A stretch of DNA of 64,000 nt from JAQBQB01 sp963846925 (GTDB lineage: Bacteria; Gemmatimonadota; Gemmatimonadetes; Gemmatimonadales; Gemmatimonadaceae). Position 1 is the stretch's first letter. Each line of letters begins with the position of its first letter. A model generated the notes under the pieces. That model was not told the origin of the DNA. It ran no database searches and saw only the letters and a list, made by a program, of their open reading frames with translations. The stretch spans positions 186,001-250,000 of the forward strand of contig CAWJXW010000009.1 of assembly GCA_963846925.1 (NCBI GenBank), read 5' to 3'. The position numbers and the translations under genes are program-made. This document shows, piece after piece, positions 18,438 through 25,917 of this stretch.

Positions 18438-18838
18438 TTCCGCCACTTCCGGGCGGTCGGCATCTGCGAAACGATACTGCAACGGATTTCGCGCAGATGG
18501 TTGATTTTCGCGGAGCCGGCACCTGGCGAAAACAAATTGGTTTTGCTGTTGCCGTTACGGTCTGTTTCCGTTCACACCCGTTTGTTTCCGTTTCCCATTG
18601 TTGATGCCGACATCGCGCTCTTGGTCCCGAGCGCCACTCTGGCCATAACAACTGGAAAACGGAAACAAACGGAGCAACAACGGAAACAAACGGAGACGAC
18701 AACAGCTCTCCGTTGGTGCAGTGGCCGCGTCGGCGGAACTCCGCCGATTTCCGCGAAATCTGCGGTTCCGAGACGTAATTGCCCGCCGGGAGCGCTACAC
18801 TCGCGAGCCCCCCGAGATCCCCGCCGCGTCACGAAGCG
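18438..18838. repeat. Gene-free gap between convergent genes with a long imperfect inverted repeat
   Basis: 401 bases with no credible coding sequence. The centre is an inverted repeat: CCGTTTGTTTCCGTTTcCC at about 18578-18596 faces GGAAAACGGAAACAAACGG at about 18653-18672, with a second copy of CGGAAACAAACGG right after (18681-18693). Shorter matches such as GATTTCGCG/CGCGAAATC extend the symmetry outward. T-rich and A-rich arms stand out against the GC-rich surroundings. It can fold into a large hairpin and may end transcription from both sides, or be a decayed MITE. Confidence 0.6.
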
Positions 18839-19774
18839 CTAACGCGCCGCGGCAAGCTCCGACGAACGATCGAGCACGGCCGGCCACGCGTCTCGCACGC
18901 ACCCGACGGAGGGCCGCCAGTCGCTCAACTCACGCAACTTTCGATTGGAAATGCGCTGCGACCGGGACATCAGCTGCGTCGTGCCGCCGCCGAGCATCGT
19001 GAGCCAGTGGGGGAGCATGAGCGGTGGTTTGGCGTCGAGCGCTTTGGCGAGCGACTCGACCCACTCACCGCGCGTGATCGGCTCGTCGTCGGAGACGTTG
19101 TAGATCCCCGCGGGAAGATGGAGCGCCTCGACGACCGCGGCAGCCGCGTCGTCGTGCGACACCGACGAGTAGTACGCGTCCGGCGGACCGACGATCGGGC
19201 TGATGCCTCGCTTCACGCTCTGCATCATCTCGCGCGTCACGGCCGAATCGGGGCCGTAGAAGTACGCGAAGCGGAGCACGATGCCGCGCCCGCCGAACTT
19301 CGTGAACTGGGCCGCCGACGCCTCGGCGTCGAGCACCGTCTTGTTGTAGCGCGCGGGAGCCACGGTCCAGCGTTCGTCGATCCACTCGTCGCCGTGATCG
19401 GCGTAGACGGGCGCGAACGATTCCTGAATGACGCAGTCCGCTCCGGCTAAACGCGCCGCGGTGGCGAGATTCGCCGAGCCCGTGCGCCGCACGCGGTCGT
19501 TCTCGCGCCACGCCCACGGGAGCATCGTCGCGGCCGGGCCACCGGGGATGTGCGTCGACAGGTTGACGACCATGTCCGGCTTCGACATGGCGCGCCGAAC
19601 GCTCGCCGCGTCCATCAGATCCATCTTCACCGGCTCGGCGCCCATCGCGCGCAGCCGCGCGGTGCCCGTGTCGCTGCGCGTGGCGGCCGTCACCGCGTAG
19701 CCGGCCTTCACCAACGCCGGCACGACGCGCCGTCCGATGACGCCCGTTCCACCCGCAATGAAGACGCGAAGCAT
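18839..19774 (-). CDS. NAD(P)-dependent epimerase/dehydratase-family protein (atypical SDR)
   Basis: 311 residues. The N-terminal Rossmann motif GGTGVIGRRVVPAL is followed by AATRSDT and by VVNLSTHIPGG. Sequence continues as an extended SDR of the UDP-sugar epimerase or NmrA-like type. The usual YxxxK pair is not clear (the equivalent region reads PARYNKTVLDAE), so catalysis is uncertain. ATG 19774. It is the last gene of a minus-strand group with PTPS, an SDR and a Trm112-like protein. Substrate unknown. Confidence 0.75.
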   Translation of the reverse strand: MLRVFIAGGTGVIGRRVVPALVKAGYAVTAATRSDTGTARLRAMGAEPVKMDLMDAASVRRAMSKPDMVVNLSTHIPGGPAATMLPWAWRENDRVRRTGSANLATAARLAGADCVIQESFAPVYADHGDEWIDERWTVAPARYNKTVLDAEASAAQFTKFGGRGIVLRFAYFYGPDSAVTREMMQSVKRGISPIVGPPDAYYSSVSHDDAAAAVVEALHLPAGIYNVSDDEPITRGEWVESLAKALDAKPPLMLPHWLTMLGGGTTQLMSRSQRISNRKLRELSDWRPSVGCVRDAWPAVLDRSSELAAAR

Positions 19775-19797
19775 GCGTGCGCTGGGTTTAGAGAATT

Positions 19798-20433
19798 CTA
19801 TTCGGCGTCGGCGCGAGCGCGGCGCGAGATGGCGACGGGGGTGCCGGCGACGGCGCCCGCGTCGAGCAGCGCGACCCAGACGTCGGCGTCGCGCGCGAGC
19901 TCGCTGAAGCCCGGCGGGACGTCGGCGTCGGCCCGCGCCAGCAGCCGCCCGCCGCCGCGCAGAGCCGCGCGAATCGATTCCGCCATTGCGCCGTCCGCGC
20001 GGTCCAGCGCGGCGGCGTCCGCCCACGCGGCCGCGACAGGGGCGACCGGTGCGCGCACGATGGAGATGCCGTCACCGCTGGTCACGCCCGTTGGAGGATT
20101 GACGAGAAGCATCTGAGCCGGAGAAAGGCCACGCAGGATCGACGCGTGCGCGCCCCAGGAGCCATGCAGAATCGCCGTCATTCGCGCCTCGGTCAAATCG
20201 AGCGCCGCGGCGAGACGAAGCGCCTCCACCGGGCTGGGCGTTTCGTCCTCGGCGGCCGGAGCGTCGCCGAACCAAACGACGCCGTCTCGAATTCGGTATT
20301 CCGCCGAGCATACCGGACAACCCAGCGTCCCCTCGAGCACGTCACGTTCTTCCGCCCGATCGATCGATGCCACGAGCCACGTGTCCTCGTGCGCGTTCAG
20401 GCAGCGCAGCCGGTCGATCAGCGGCAGAAACAC
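19798..20433 (-). CDS. Trm112-like zinc-ribbon protein with degenerate methyltransferase-like tail
   Basis: 211 residues, GTG start three bases after the SDR stop. The N-terminus has Cys at about 11 and then GCPVCSAEYRIRDGVVWF (about 38-55), the pattern of Trm112/YcaR-type zinc ribbons. The rest (ALDRADGAMAESIRAALRGGGRLLA) resembles the end of a class I methyltransferase, but no SAM-binding motif I is seen. It may be a methyltransferase partner or an adaptor. Exact role unknown. Confidence 0.6.
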   Translation of the reverse strand: MFLPLIDRLRCLNAHEDTWLVASIDRAEERDVLEGTLGCPVCSAEYRIRDGVVWFGDAPAAEDETPSPVEALRLAAALDLTEARMTAILHGSWGAHASILRGLSPAQMLLVNPPTGVTSGDGISIVRAPVAPVAAAWADAAALDRADGAMAESIRAALRGGGRLLARADADVPPGFSELARDADVWVALLDAGAVAGTPVAISRRARADAE

Positions 20434-20436
20434 CGA

Positions 20437-21147
20437 TCACGCCCCGGACAGCCGCAGCTCGTCGACGTTCACGTCCGCCGGCTGCGTCACGGCAAACATG
20501 ACCGCCGCCGCCACCGCCTCGGCGCGGAGCATCTCGCGCCGCGCGGTGAACCCCGGGCGTTCGTCCGGGTTGACCGGATCCCAGAGGGGCGTATCGACGG
20601 CCGACGGCGAGACGAGCGTCGCGCGCACGCCGCTCCCCTTCAATTCGGCGCGCAGCACTTCGTGCAACGCGCGGACGCCGAACTTGCTCGCGGCGTAGGC
20701 GGCGTTCTCGGGGAAGGCGACGTGGTCGGCGATCGAGCCGATGGACACGATGTGCCCCGAGCGGCGCGCGCGCATCGCGGGGAGGAACGCGTGCACCAGG
20801 CGAAACGGAGCGACGAGGTTGACATCGATCGCGGAGCGAAAGTCGTCGACCGTCGTGGCGTCGACGGTGGCGAGCGAGAAGAAACCGGCGTTGTTGACGA
20901 GCACGGCGGGTGCGTCGCCGAATTCGTCGGTCACGCGCGCCAGGGCGCCGTCGAGCGCGAGGCTGTCGGTGACGTCGCAGACGATCGCCACGGCGCGCTC
21001 GCCGATCGAGGCCGCGGCGCCGGTGAGCGCGTCCGCGCCGCGAGCCAGCATCGCGACCCGGTAGCCGGCGGCCGCCAGCGCGCGAGAAGTCGCCAGCCCG
21101 ATGCCCCGCGACGCGCCGGACACGACGGCCGTCCCCGCTGTCGTCAT
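20437..21147 (-). CDS. Short-chain dehydrogenase/reductase (possible sepiapterin reductase)
   Basis: 236 residues, a classical SDR. Cofactor motif GASRGIG near residue 10, NNAG near 90, catalytic Ser in SIGSIADH and the YAASK pair are intact. ATG 21147 overlaps the stop of the PTPS gene by four bases (ATGA), so the two are translationally coupled. Sepiapterin reductases are SDRs of this size that complete tetrahydrobiopterin from the PTPS product. Coupling to a PTPS gene makes that function plausible, but it could be a general carbonyl or 3-oxoacyl reductase. Confidence 0.8.
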   Translation of the reverse strand: MTTAGTAVVSGASRGIGLATSRALAAAGYRVAMLARGADALTGAAASIGERAVAIVCDVTDSLALDGALARVTDEFGDAPAVLVNNAGFFSLATVDATTVDDFRSAIDVNLVAPFRLVHAFLPAMRARRSGHIVSIGSIADHVAFPENAAYAASKFGVRALHEVLRAELKGSGVRATLVSPSAVDTPLWDPVNPDERPGFTARREMLRAEAVAAAVMFAVTQPADVNVDELRLSGA

Positions 21148-21557
21148 CGACCGTCGTACTCGACGTAGTTGTTCGGCGTCTCCCAGAGCACGAGTCGTGT
21201 AAGGCGCGCCGGCGCGAGCGCCGGTTCGAGCACTCGCCACATCGCGACGACGAAGTTCTCGGTCGTCGGGATGATGTCGCGCAGAAAATCGACCTCGAGG
21301 TTGAGGTTCTTGTGGTCGACTTTGTCGATCACTTCGCGCGTCACGACCCGTTTGACGACGGCGAGATCGATGACGTAGCCGGTGCGCTCGTCGACCGGCC
21401 CGGTGACCGAGACGTCGAGCGTGTAGTTGTGGCCGTGCCAGTTCGGGTTGTTGCACTTGCCGAACAGCGTCTTGTTTTCGGCGTCGGAGAGCGCCGGGTT
21501 GTGGACGCGGTGCGCGGCGTTGAACTGGAGGCGGCGAACCACCGTGACGTTGGGCAT
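21144..21557 (-). CDS. 6-pyruvoyl-tetrahydropterin synthase / QueD-family protein
   Basis: 137 residues, normal for the family. Zinc ligands are in FNAAHRVHN and NWHGHNY. The catalytic Cys lies in GKCNNPNWHGHNY, which is closer to the animal PTPS motif (GKCNNPNGHGHNY) than to the short loop of E. coli QueD. The Asp-His pair is in DKVDHKN and the Glu in LWETPNNYVEY. It should act on dihydroneopterin triphosphate made by GTP cyclohydrolase I (folE at 36.8 kb), giving either pyruvoyl-tetrahydropterin or carboxy-tetrahydropterin. The coupled SDR favours the biopterin option. Confidence 0.88.
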   Translation of the reverse strand: MPNVTVVRRLQFNAAHRVHNPALSDAENKTLFGKCNNPNWHGHNYTLDVSVTGPVDERTGYVIDLAVVKRVVTREVIDKVDHKNLNLEVDFLRDIIPTTENFVVAMWRVLEPALAPARLTRLVLWETPNNYVEYDGR

Positions 21558-21579
21558 ACGGGAATTTCTCGCCCCCAGC

Positions 21580-21801
21580 CTAAAAGAACGAGCCCCGCGG
21601 GGTTACCGCGGGGCTCGACAGAATTCGGGTCCGGAGAGGGTTTTGTGAAGCCCAGTCGAATTATGAGGTCCTCACCGCCAACCTTCCGCCTTCCCCCGCA
21701 CTGGGGGCATGACGTCGGTAGTAGATTTTCGAACCCACTCGAAGGACTTGTTGGCTCAAAAACGGAGTTCTCCGTCCCGAATGTTTCCTTCGTGCGTTGC
21801 G
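21580..21801 (-). ncRNA. Candidate structured RNA with its own promoter and terminator (6S-like layout)
   Basis: A minus-strand transcription unit with no protein in it. A promoter sits at 21836-21808. About 20 bases into the transcript is ATTCGGGaCGGAGA (21782-21768), which pairs with TCTCCGgaCCCGAAT (21637-21623) near its 3' end, giving a 13-bp closing stem around about 130 bases. Inside are AAGTCC/GGGCTT pairing and an apical CCCCC-GGGGG hairpin. A 12-bp terminator hairpin follows at once. A closed rod of about 200 nt with an internal bubble is the layout of 6S RNA. I do not recognise a family consensus, so the identity is inference. Confidence 0.5.
21589..21617 (-). terminator. Rho-independent terminator of the candidate RNA
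   Basis: Perfect 12-bp stem CGAGCCCCGCGG / CCGCGGGGCTCG with a 5-base loop. On the minus strand it is followed by TTCTTTTA; on the plus strand no T-run follows. It therefore ends a minus-strand transcript just before the PTPS start at 21557. Confidence 0.75.
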
Positions 21802-21807
21802 AGAAGC

Positions 21808-21836
21808 AATTTACGGGCGAGCACAGATTCGGTCAA
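21808..21836 (-). promoter_or_regulatory. Sigma-70-like promoter driving the candidate RNA
   Basis: On the minus strand TTGACC (21836-21831) and TAAATT (21813-21808) are separated by exactly 17 bases. The match to TTGACA/TATAAT is 5/6 and 4/6. It points away from the plus-strand small membrane gene at 21853 and toward the structured region and its terminator. Confidence 0.55.
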
Positions 21837-21852
21837 ACCCTGAGGTCACGTG

Positions 21853-22023
21853 ATGGATCTCGGAATTCTCGGCGGCATAGCGCTGCTTGTCGTATGGGGC
21901 ATCGCGTTTTTCGCGTTCGAACCACCCGGCTGGGTACATCTCCTGCTATCAGTCGGCGTTTTCGTGATCATCGCGAGAATCGTCGTCCGCGGTACGCCGG
22001 GTAAGGCGCCTCCGCCCAAATAG
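21853..22023 (+). CDS. Small two-helix membrane protein (lmo0937/DUF5670-like)
   Basis: 56 residues: MDLGILGGIALLVVWGIAFF, a short turn EPPGWVHLLLSVGVFVIIARIV, then a Lys/Pro tail. The pattern of two helices with a W-x-H-L-L-L turn matches the lmo0937-type (DUF5670) tiny membrane proteins, usually stress-induced. GAGGT lies six bases before the ATG. The stop is 23 bases from the end of the convergent lipoprotein gene. No function is established for the family. Confidence 0.7.
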   Translation: MDLGILGGIALLVVWGIAFFAFEPPGWVHLLLSVGVFVIIARIVVRGTPGKAPPPK

Positions 22024-22046
22024 GACGAGCAGAGCCGTCGATCGTC

Positions 22047-22454
22047 TCACGGCGGCTCGTGCACGCTCACGGTGCTCTGCCGCAACACCGGCGCGACCGT
22101 GAAGTCGATCATTTGCCCGAGGCCGATGCTGAGCTGGCCGCTGTTCGCCGATCCGCGCCCGCCGATCGGCACGGCCTGCAGCGCGATCGACTGGCCGATC
22201 GTGATTCCCCAGTCGACCGTGAAATCCCCGGCCCCGTTCCCCGTCACCGTGCCGAGCCGACGGCTGACGCCGTTGACGATCATGAACACGTTGACGTCGA
22301 GGAAGTTCTCGTTGCGAACGTGGACGTGGATCGGATCGGGCTTGACCTCCGGTTGATCGTCCTCCGTCTCCGGGTGCCGCGAGCACGCGGCCGCGAGCGC
22401 CAACAACATGAGCGCCAGCGCGGTCGAGCGGGAACGAAAGCGAAATGATGTCAT
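22047..22454 (-). CDS. Lipoprotein of unknown function
   Basis: 135 residues from ATG 22454. The signal ends at lipobox LAAAC (SRSTALALMLLALAAAC). The mature part starts with an acidic linker and continues as a beta-rich domain (IHVHVRNENFLDVNVFMIV, RRLGTVTGNGAGDFTVDW) ending in STVSVHEPP. The middle resembles small secreted beta-sandwich domains found as lipoproteins next to other envelope genes; no named family is certain. It lies 44 bases downstream of the GNAT gene and may be the end of the large operon. Confidence 0.65.
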   Translation of the reverse strand: MTSFRFRSRSTALALMLLALAAACSRHPETEDDQPEVKPDPIHVHVRNENFLDVNVFMIVNGVSRRLGTVTGNGAGDFTVDWGITIGQSIALQAVPIGGRGSANSGQLSIGLGQMIDFTVAPVLRQSTVSVHEPP

Positions 22455-22497
22455 GTGTCGTCCGGGTGGGTCGGAGACGAAGACGCCGAGCGGCGGG

Positions 22498-23469
22498 TCA
22501 GATCTCCCAATTGGACAAGACGAGCCCCCGCTCCGGGCGTCGTTCTTCATACGCACTCAGTGACATCCGCAGGTCGGTCCACCGCACGTGCGCGCCGAGC
22601 GCGATCACGCGGCGATAGGCCGACCCGAATTCGCCCTGCACGCGCAGCGAGACGCGGCGCGTTCCGCTGCGCCGAGCGAGATCGCTCACCGCGCGCAACA
22701 GGTCCTCGAATCGCGATTCGTCCTCCAGCACCAGCTTCAACACCCGCAACTCCTCGCGCACGCGTCCCTCGACGAGCGGGGCCGTGTGCGCGAGCGCGAA
22801 GCCCACCAGACGGTCGTCGTCGTAGAGTAACACCGTGTCGCCGACCGACAGATCGCTCGTGAGCGTGATCTCGCGTGAATAGTCGTAGCCCGGAAGCAGC
22901 CGCTGCACCAGGGCACGGCATTGGCCGAGCGCGTCGTCGCGCGCCCGCGGCGACATCCGGCCGAAGAGCACCGCCCCGTCGACCGAGGCCTGCGCCTCCA
23001 GCGTCATCGTGATCGTCAGACGGCCCGGCAGAAACCCGAGCCGCGAGTAGAACCCGATGTTGTCCATCGTGCGAGGCATCGTCTCGAGCCCGATGACCGA
23101 CGAGCCCTGCGCCTTGAGCCACTCGACGCCGCGTTGCACGATCTCCTTGCCCATCCCGTTGCCTTGATACTCCGTCCGCACCGCGAGCGGCCCCATCCAC
23201 CCTTCGGCGCCCGAACGGTGCACCATGTTGAACGCGGCGATGTGATCGCGATCATCGCGCCAGATCATCGCGCCCTCGGCCGCGTCCTCCAGGGCGTAAC
23301 GCCAAATCGACGGATTGAGAAACGGCACGCGCACGCCGACCATGCCGTCGCGGCGGTAGCGCTCCGTGAACGACTCGCTGAATACCTGGTTCAGCTCGGC
23401 GATGTCGTCGGCGGTCGCCCGTGTCGGACCGTCGAACGCCTGCGGACGAAAAGCGCGTGACGTGGCCAT
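22498..23469 (-). CDS. GNAT-family N-acetyltransferase
   Basis: 323 residues. The first half is a GNAT domain with the acetyl-CoA loop YQGNGMGKEIVQRG near residue 105 and GFYSRLGFLPGRL after it. The second half is a second, degenerate GNAT-like domain (LLYDDDRLVGFALAHTAPL). Substrate unknown. Its ATG overlaps the stop of the rad50-like gene (TGATG), so it is part of the DNA-end-processing operon, though a repair role is not evident. Complete and in frame. Confidence 0.75.
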   Translation of the reverse strand: MATSRAFRPQAFDGPTRATADDIAELNQVFSESFTERYRRDGMVGVRVPFLNPSIWRYALEDAAEGAMIWRDDRDHIAAFNMVHRSGAEGWMGPLAVRTEYQGNGMGKEIVQRGVEWLKAQGSSVIGLETMPRTMDNIGFYSRLGFLPGRLTITMTLEAQASVDGAVLFGRMSPRARDDALGQCRALVQRLLPGYDYSREITLTSDLSVGDTVLLYDDDRLVGFALAHTAPLVEGRVREELRVLKLVLEDESRFEDLLRAVSDLARRSGTRRVSLRVQGEFGSAYRRVIALGAHVRWTDLRMSLSAYEERRPERGLVLSNWEI

Positions 23470-25916
23470 CAGTCCGCCGCGCCCGCGTGAAGCGCGAGCA
23501 CTGGGTCGCCGCGCGGCGACTCGGTATCGACGCGCGACGTTCCCGCTTCGTCGTCGTAGCTCACGGTGATCACGCGATCGACCGGCGCCTCGCGCACCGA
23601 CTCGATGTGCGTGATCAGGATGATCTGCTCGAAACGGTCGTGCAGGCGCTGCAGGAGACCCACGACGTTCTGACGCCGCGACTCGTCGAGCGAGCCGAAC
23701 ACCTCGTCGAGCACGAGGAGCGAAAAGGACTGGCCTGCGCGTTCCGCGATCATCTCTGAAATTGCGAGCCGGAGCACGAGGTTGGCGAGGTCCTCTTCAC
23801 CCCCGGAAATGACGGGCTTGGGGATCCCATCCTCGAGCAGGACGATCTGGTAGTCGTCGTCCAGCTCGAATTCGGTGTACCGGCCGTCCGTCAGCTCCCG
23901 GATGTACCTGCTGGCGAGATCGGAGATCTCGGGGCGCATGGCCACGTTGAGCTCCGTCCGGAGGTCGGAAAAGGCGCGGTCCAGCTCCTCGTGCAGCCGG
24001 CGGTCGCGGCCGAGCACGGCCAGCCGCTCCTCGGCTCGCGCGAGCTCGGCGCGCGCCTGCTCGGCGATCGCCAGGGCGGCCTTGGCCGCGGAGAGCTCCG
24101 TTTCCGCGCCAACCGCCGCCAGTTCCGCCGTGCGGAGCTCGACCTCGGCGGAGTCGAACCTTCCACGGAGTGCGTTGAACGCGTCCTCGGAGAATCCCAA
24201 CGCTTGCGTCTGACGCGCGACGTCGGCGCGGCGACGTTGAACCTCGTCAGCCTTTGCCCGCACCGTCGTGCGCTCTTCGACGAGCACCGGCTCGCGCTCG
24301 AGCTGTGCGGCGAGCTTGGTCGCGCGCATCGCCAGCGGCGCGAGTCGGTCGACCAGCGAGCGAACCTCGCCGTGACGCGCCGCGTCGTAGTTGACCGCCA
24401 GACCGGCCAACTCACGAGCGACCGTCGTGTGTCGTTCGTCCTTCGCGACCAGATCCGCTTGTATCGTTGACAGCGCGCGCAACCCCGCCTGAACCTCGAC
24501 GACTCGCCGTTCGAGCTTGGTCGCCGCATCCGTCAGCTCGCGCCGGTGCTCGCCGAGCGTCGTGATATCCGCCGGGACAGCGGCAAGCTGCTCGATGCGC
24601 GCGCGGAAATACTTCCCGTCGACGGTGATCGTCTCGATCTGGTTGTCGAGCACGTCGAGCACGGAACGAAAGTGCGTGCCGAGCGGCCGAGCGCAGATCG
24701 GGCAGATGCCGCCCTCTCCCAGCTCGACGATTTGATCGCGTTGCGCGCGGACGTCCCTCAGCTGCTCGATGAGCGCTTGCCGCTTCGTCTCCGCTTCCTG
24801 TTTGTCGCGCACCCAGTCGGTCTGCGCGGCCTCGAGGGCTCGCTGAGTCTCGTCGAGCGACTCGCGGGCTAGCTTGAGCGACGCCGCGACCTCGGTCTCG
24901 AGCGCCGGAGTGACTTCGATCTTTGATGCCCGCTCGCGCAGCTGCGCGATCTCCTTGGCGAGCGTGGCCACGGTCTCGGTCAGTGTTCGCTTGCGGCCGG
25001 CCTCGGCGGCGCTCCGGTCGAGCTCCTTGAGCTCCGCCTCGAGCGATGGGAGCGGCGCCAGCTCTCTCGAAACGCCATCCAGATCGGCACGCGCGGCCGC
25101 CGCGTCGCCCAGCTCGCGATCGATCCGCGCGATCTCGCGCTCCACGGACGCCAGCTCGCCGTCGGCGAAGCGCGATTCGGCGGCGAGCGCCTGAGCGCGC
25201 TCGCGATCGCTCTGCGCCGACTCCCAGCGCGGCGCGATCTCGTCCAATGCGCGCCGGGCCGCCGTTCGTCGGACGCCGAAATCATTCGCCTTGCGCGTGC
25301 TCTCGGCAATGCGCGTCTTCGCGTCGGCGAGCGCGCCTTGAACGACGTCGGGGTCCGGCATCCCGGCGCGAAGTCCCGTCGCCTCGGCGACGAGCGTCTT
25401 CCGCCGCTCGCGCGCGAGGTCCTGCGCCACTCGCAGCCGCTCGTAACCGAGCACGCGCGAGAGGAACTGGCCGCGTTCGGTCGGGCCCATCGCGGCCATC
25501 ACGCTGAGTTCTTTCTGCCCAGTGAAGTAGGTATGGAAGAACTCGTCCCGGTTCATCCCGAGCCGGCGCGCGAGCACGTCGGTGACCGCGGAGATCGACG
25601 TCGCGATTGGCGACGACGCGCCGTCGAGATACAGCTCGGCGTTGGTCAGCCCGCGCGAGACGCGATAGCGATGCGCGCCGAGCTCGAACTCCAGGTCTAC
25701 GTTGACGACCGCGCGCGGGCCGGCACGGTACGAACGAATCGACTCTCGTTTGCCGCGCGCGGCGGGAGCGCCGTAGAGCGCCCAGGCGATCGCCTCGAGA
25801 AGCGTGGACTTGCCGGACCCGTTCGGTCCGATGACTCCGGTGATCCCCGTCGAGAAGTCGATGTGCGTGTCGACGTGCTGCCGGAAGTTCGTGAGGTGCA
25901 GACTGTTGAGTCTCAT
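23469..25916 (-). CDS. sbcC: Rad50/SbcC-type SMC ATPase
   Basis: 815 residues. An N-terminal ATPase half with Walker A GPNGSGKST (about residue 32-40), then two long coiled-coil arms around a zinc hook CPIC (GEGGICPICARPLG, about residue 403), then the C-terminal half with signature VISGGEEDLANLVLRL and Walker B LLVLDEVFGSLD. At 815 residues with a central CxxC hook it is closer to archaeal Rad50 than to the longer E. coli SbcC. It forms the Mre11-Rad50 nuclease that tethers and trims DNA ends. ATG 25916 follows the sbcD stop by one base. Confidence 0.92.
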   Translation of the reverse strand: MRLNSLHLTNFRQHVDTHIDFSTGITGVIGPNGSGKSTLLEAIAWALYGAPAARGKRESIRSYRAGPRAVVNVDLEFELGAHRYRVSRGLTNAELYLDGASSPIATSISAVTDVLARRLGMNRDEFFHTYFTGQKELSVMAAMGPTERGQFLSRVLGYERLRVAQDLARERRKTLVAEATGLRAGMPDPDVVQGALADAKTRIAESTRKANDFGVRRTAARRALDEIAPRWESAQSDRERAQALAAESRFADGELASVEREIARIDRELGDAAAARADLDGVSRELAPLPSLEAELKELDRSAAEAGRKRTLTETVATLAKEIAQLRERASKIEVTPALETEVAASLKLARESLDETQRALEAAQTDWVRDKQEAETKRQALIEQLRDVRAQRDQIVELGEGGICPICARPLGTHFRSVLDVLDNQIETITVDGKYFRARIEQLAAVPADITTLGEHRRELTDAATKLERRVVEVQAGLRALSTIQADLVAKDERHTTVARELAGLAVNYDAARHGEVRSLVDRLAPLAMRATKLAAQLEREPVLVEERTTVRAKADEVQRRRADVARQTQALGFSEDAFNALRGRFDSAEVELRTAELAAVGAETELSAAKAALAIAEQARAELARAEERLAVLGRDRRLHEELDRAFSDLRTELNVAMRPEISDLASRYIRELTDGRYTEFELDDDYQIVLLEDGIPKPVISGGEEDLANLVLRLAISEMIAERAGQSFSLLVLDEVFGSLDESRRQNVVGLLQRLHDRFEQIILITHIESVREAPVDRVITVSYDDEAGTSRVDTESPRGDPVLALHAGAAD

Positions 25917-25917
25917 C

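Noticed and set aside
21715..21735. tRNA T-loop (GGTTCGAAAATC) on the minus strand
   Set aside because: No acceptor stem, D-arm or anticodon arm can be built around it. It fits better as part of the larger structured RNA.
21710..21844. A 44-codon plus-strand frame (MTSVVDFRTHSK...)
   Set aside because: No ribosome site, and it overlaps the structured minus-strand RNA and its promoter.
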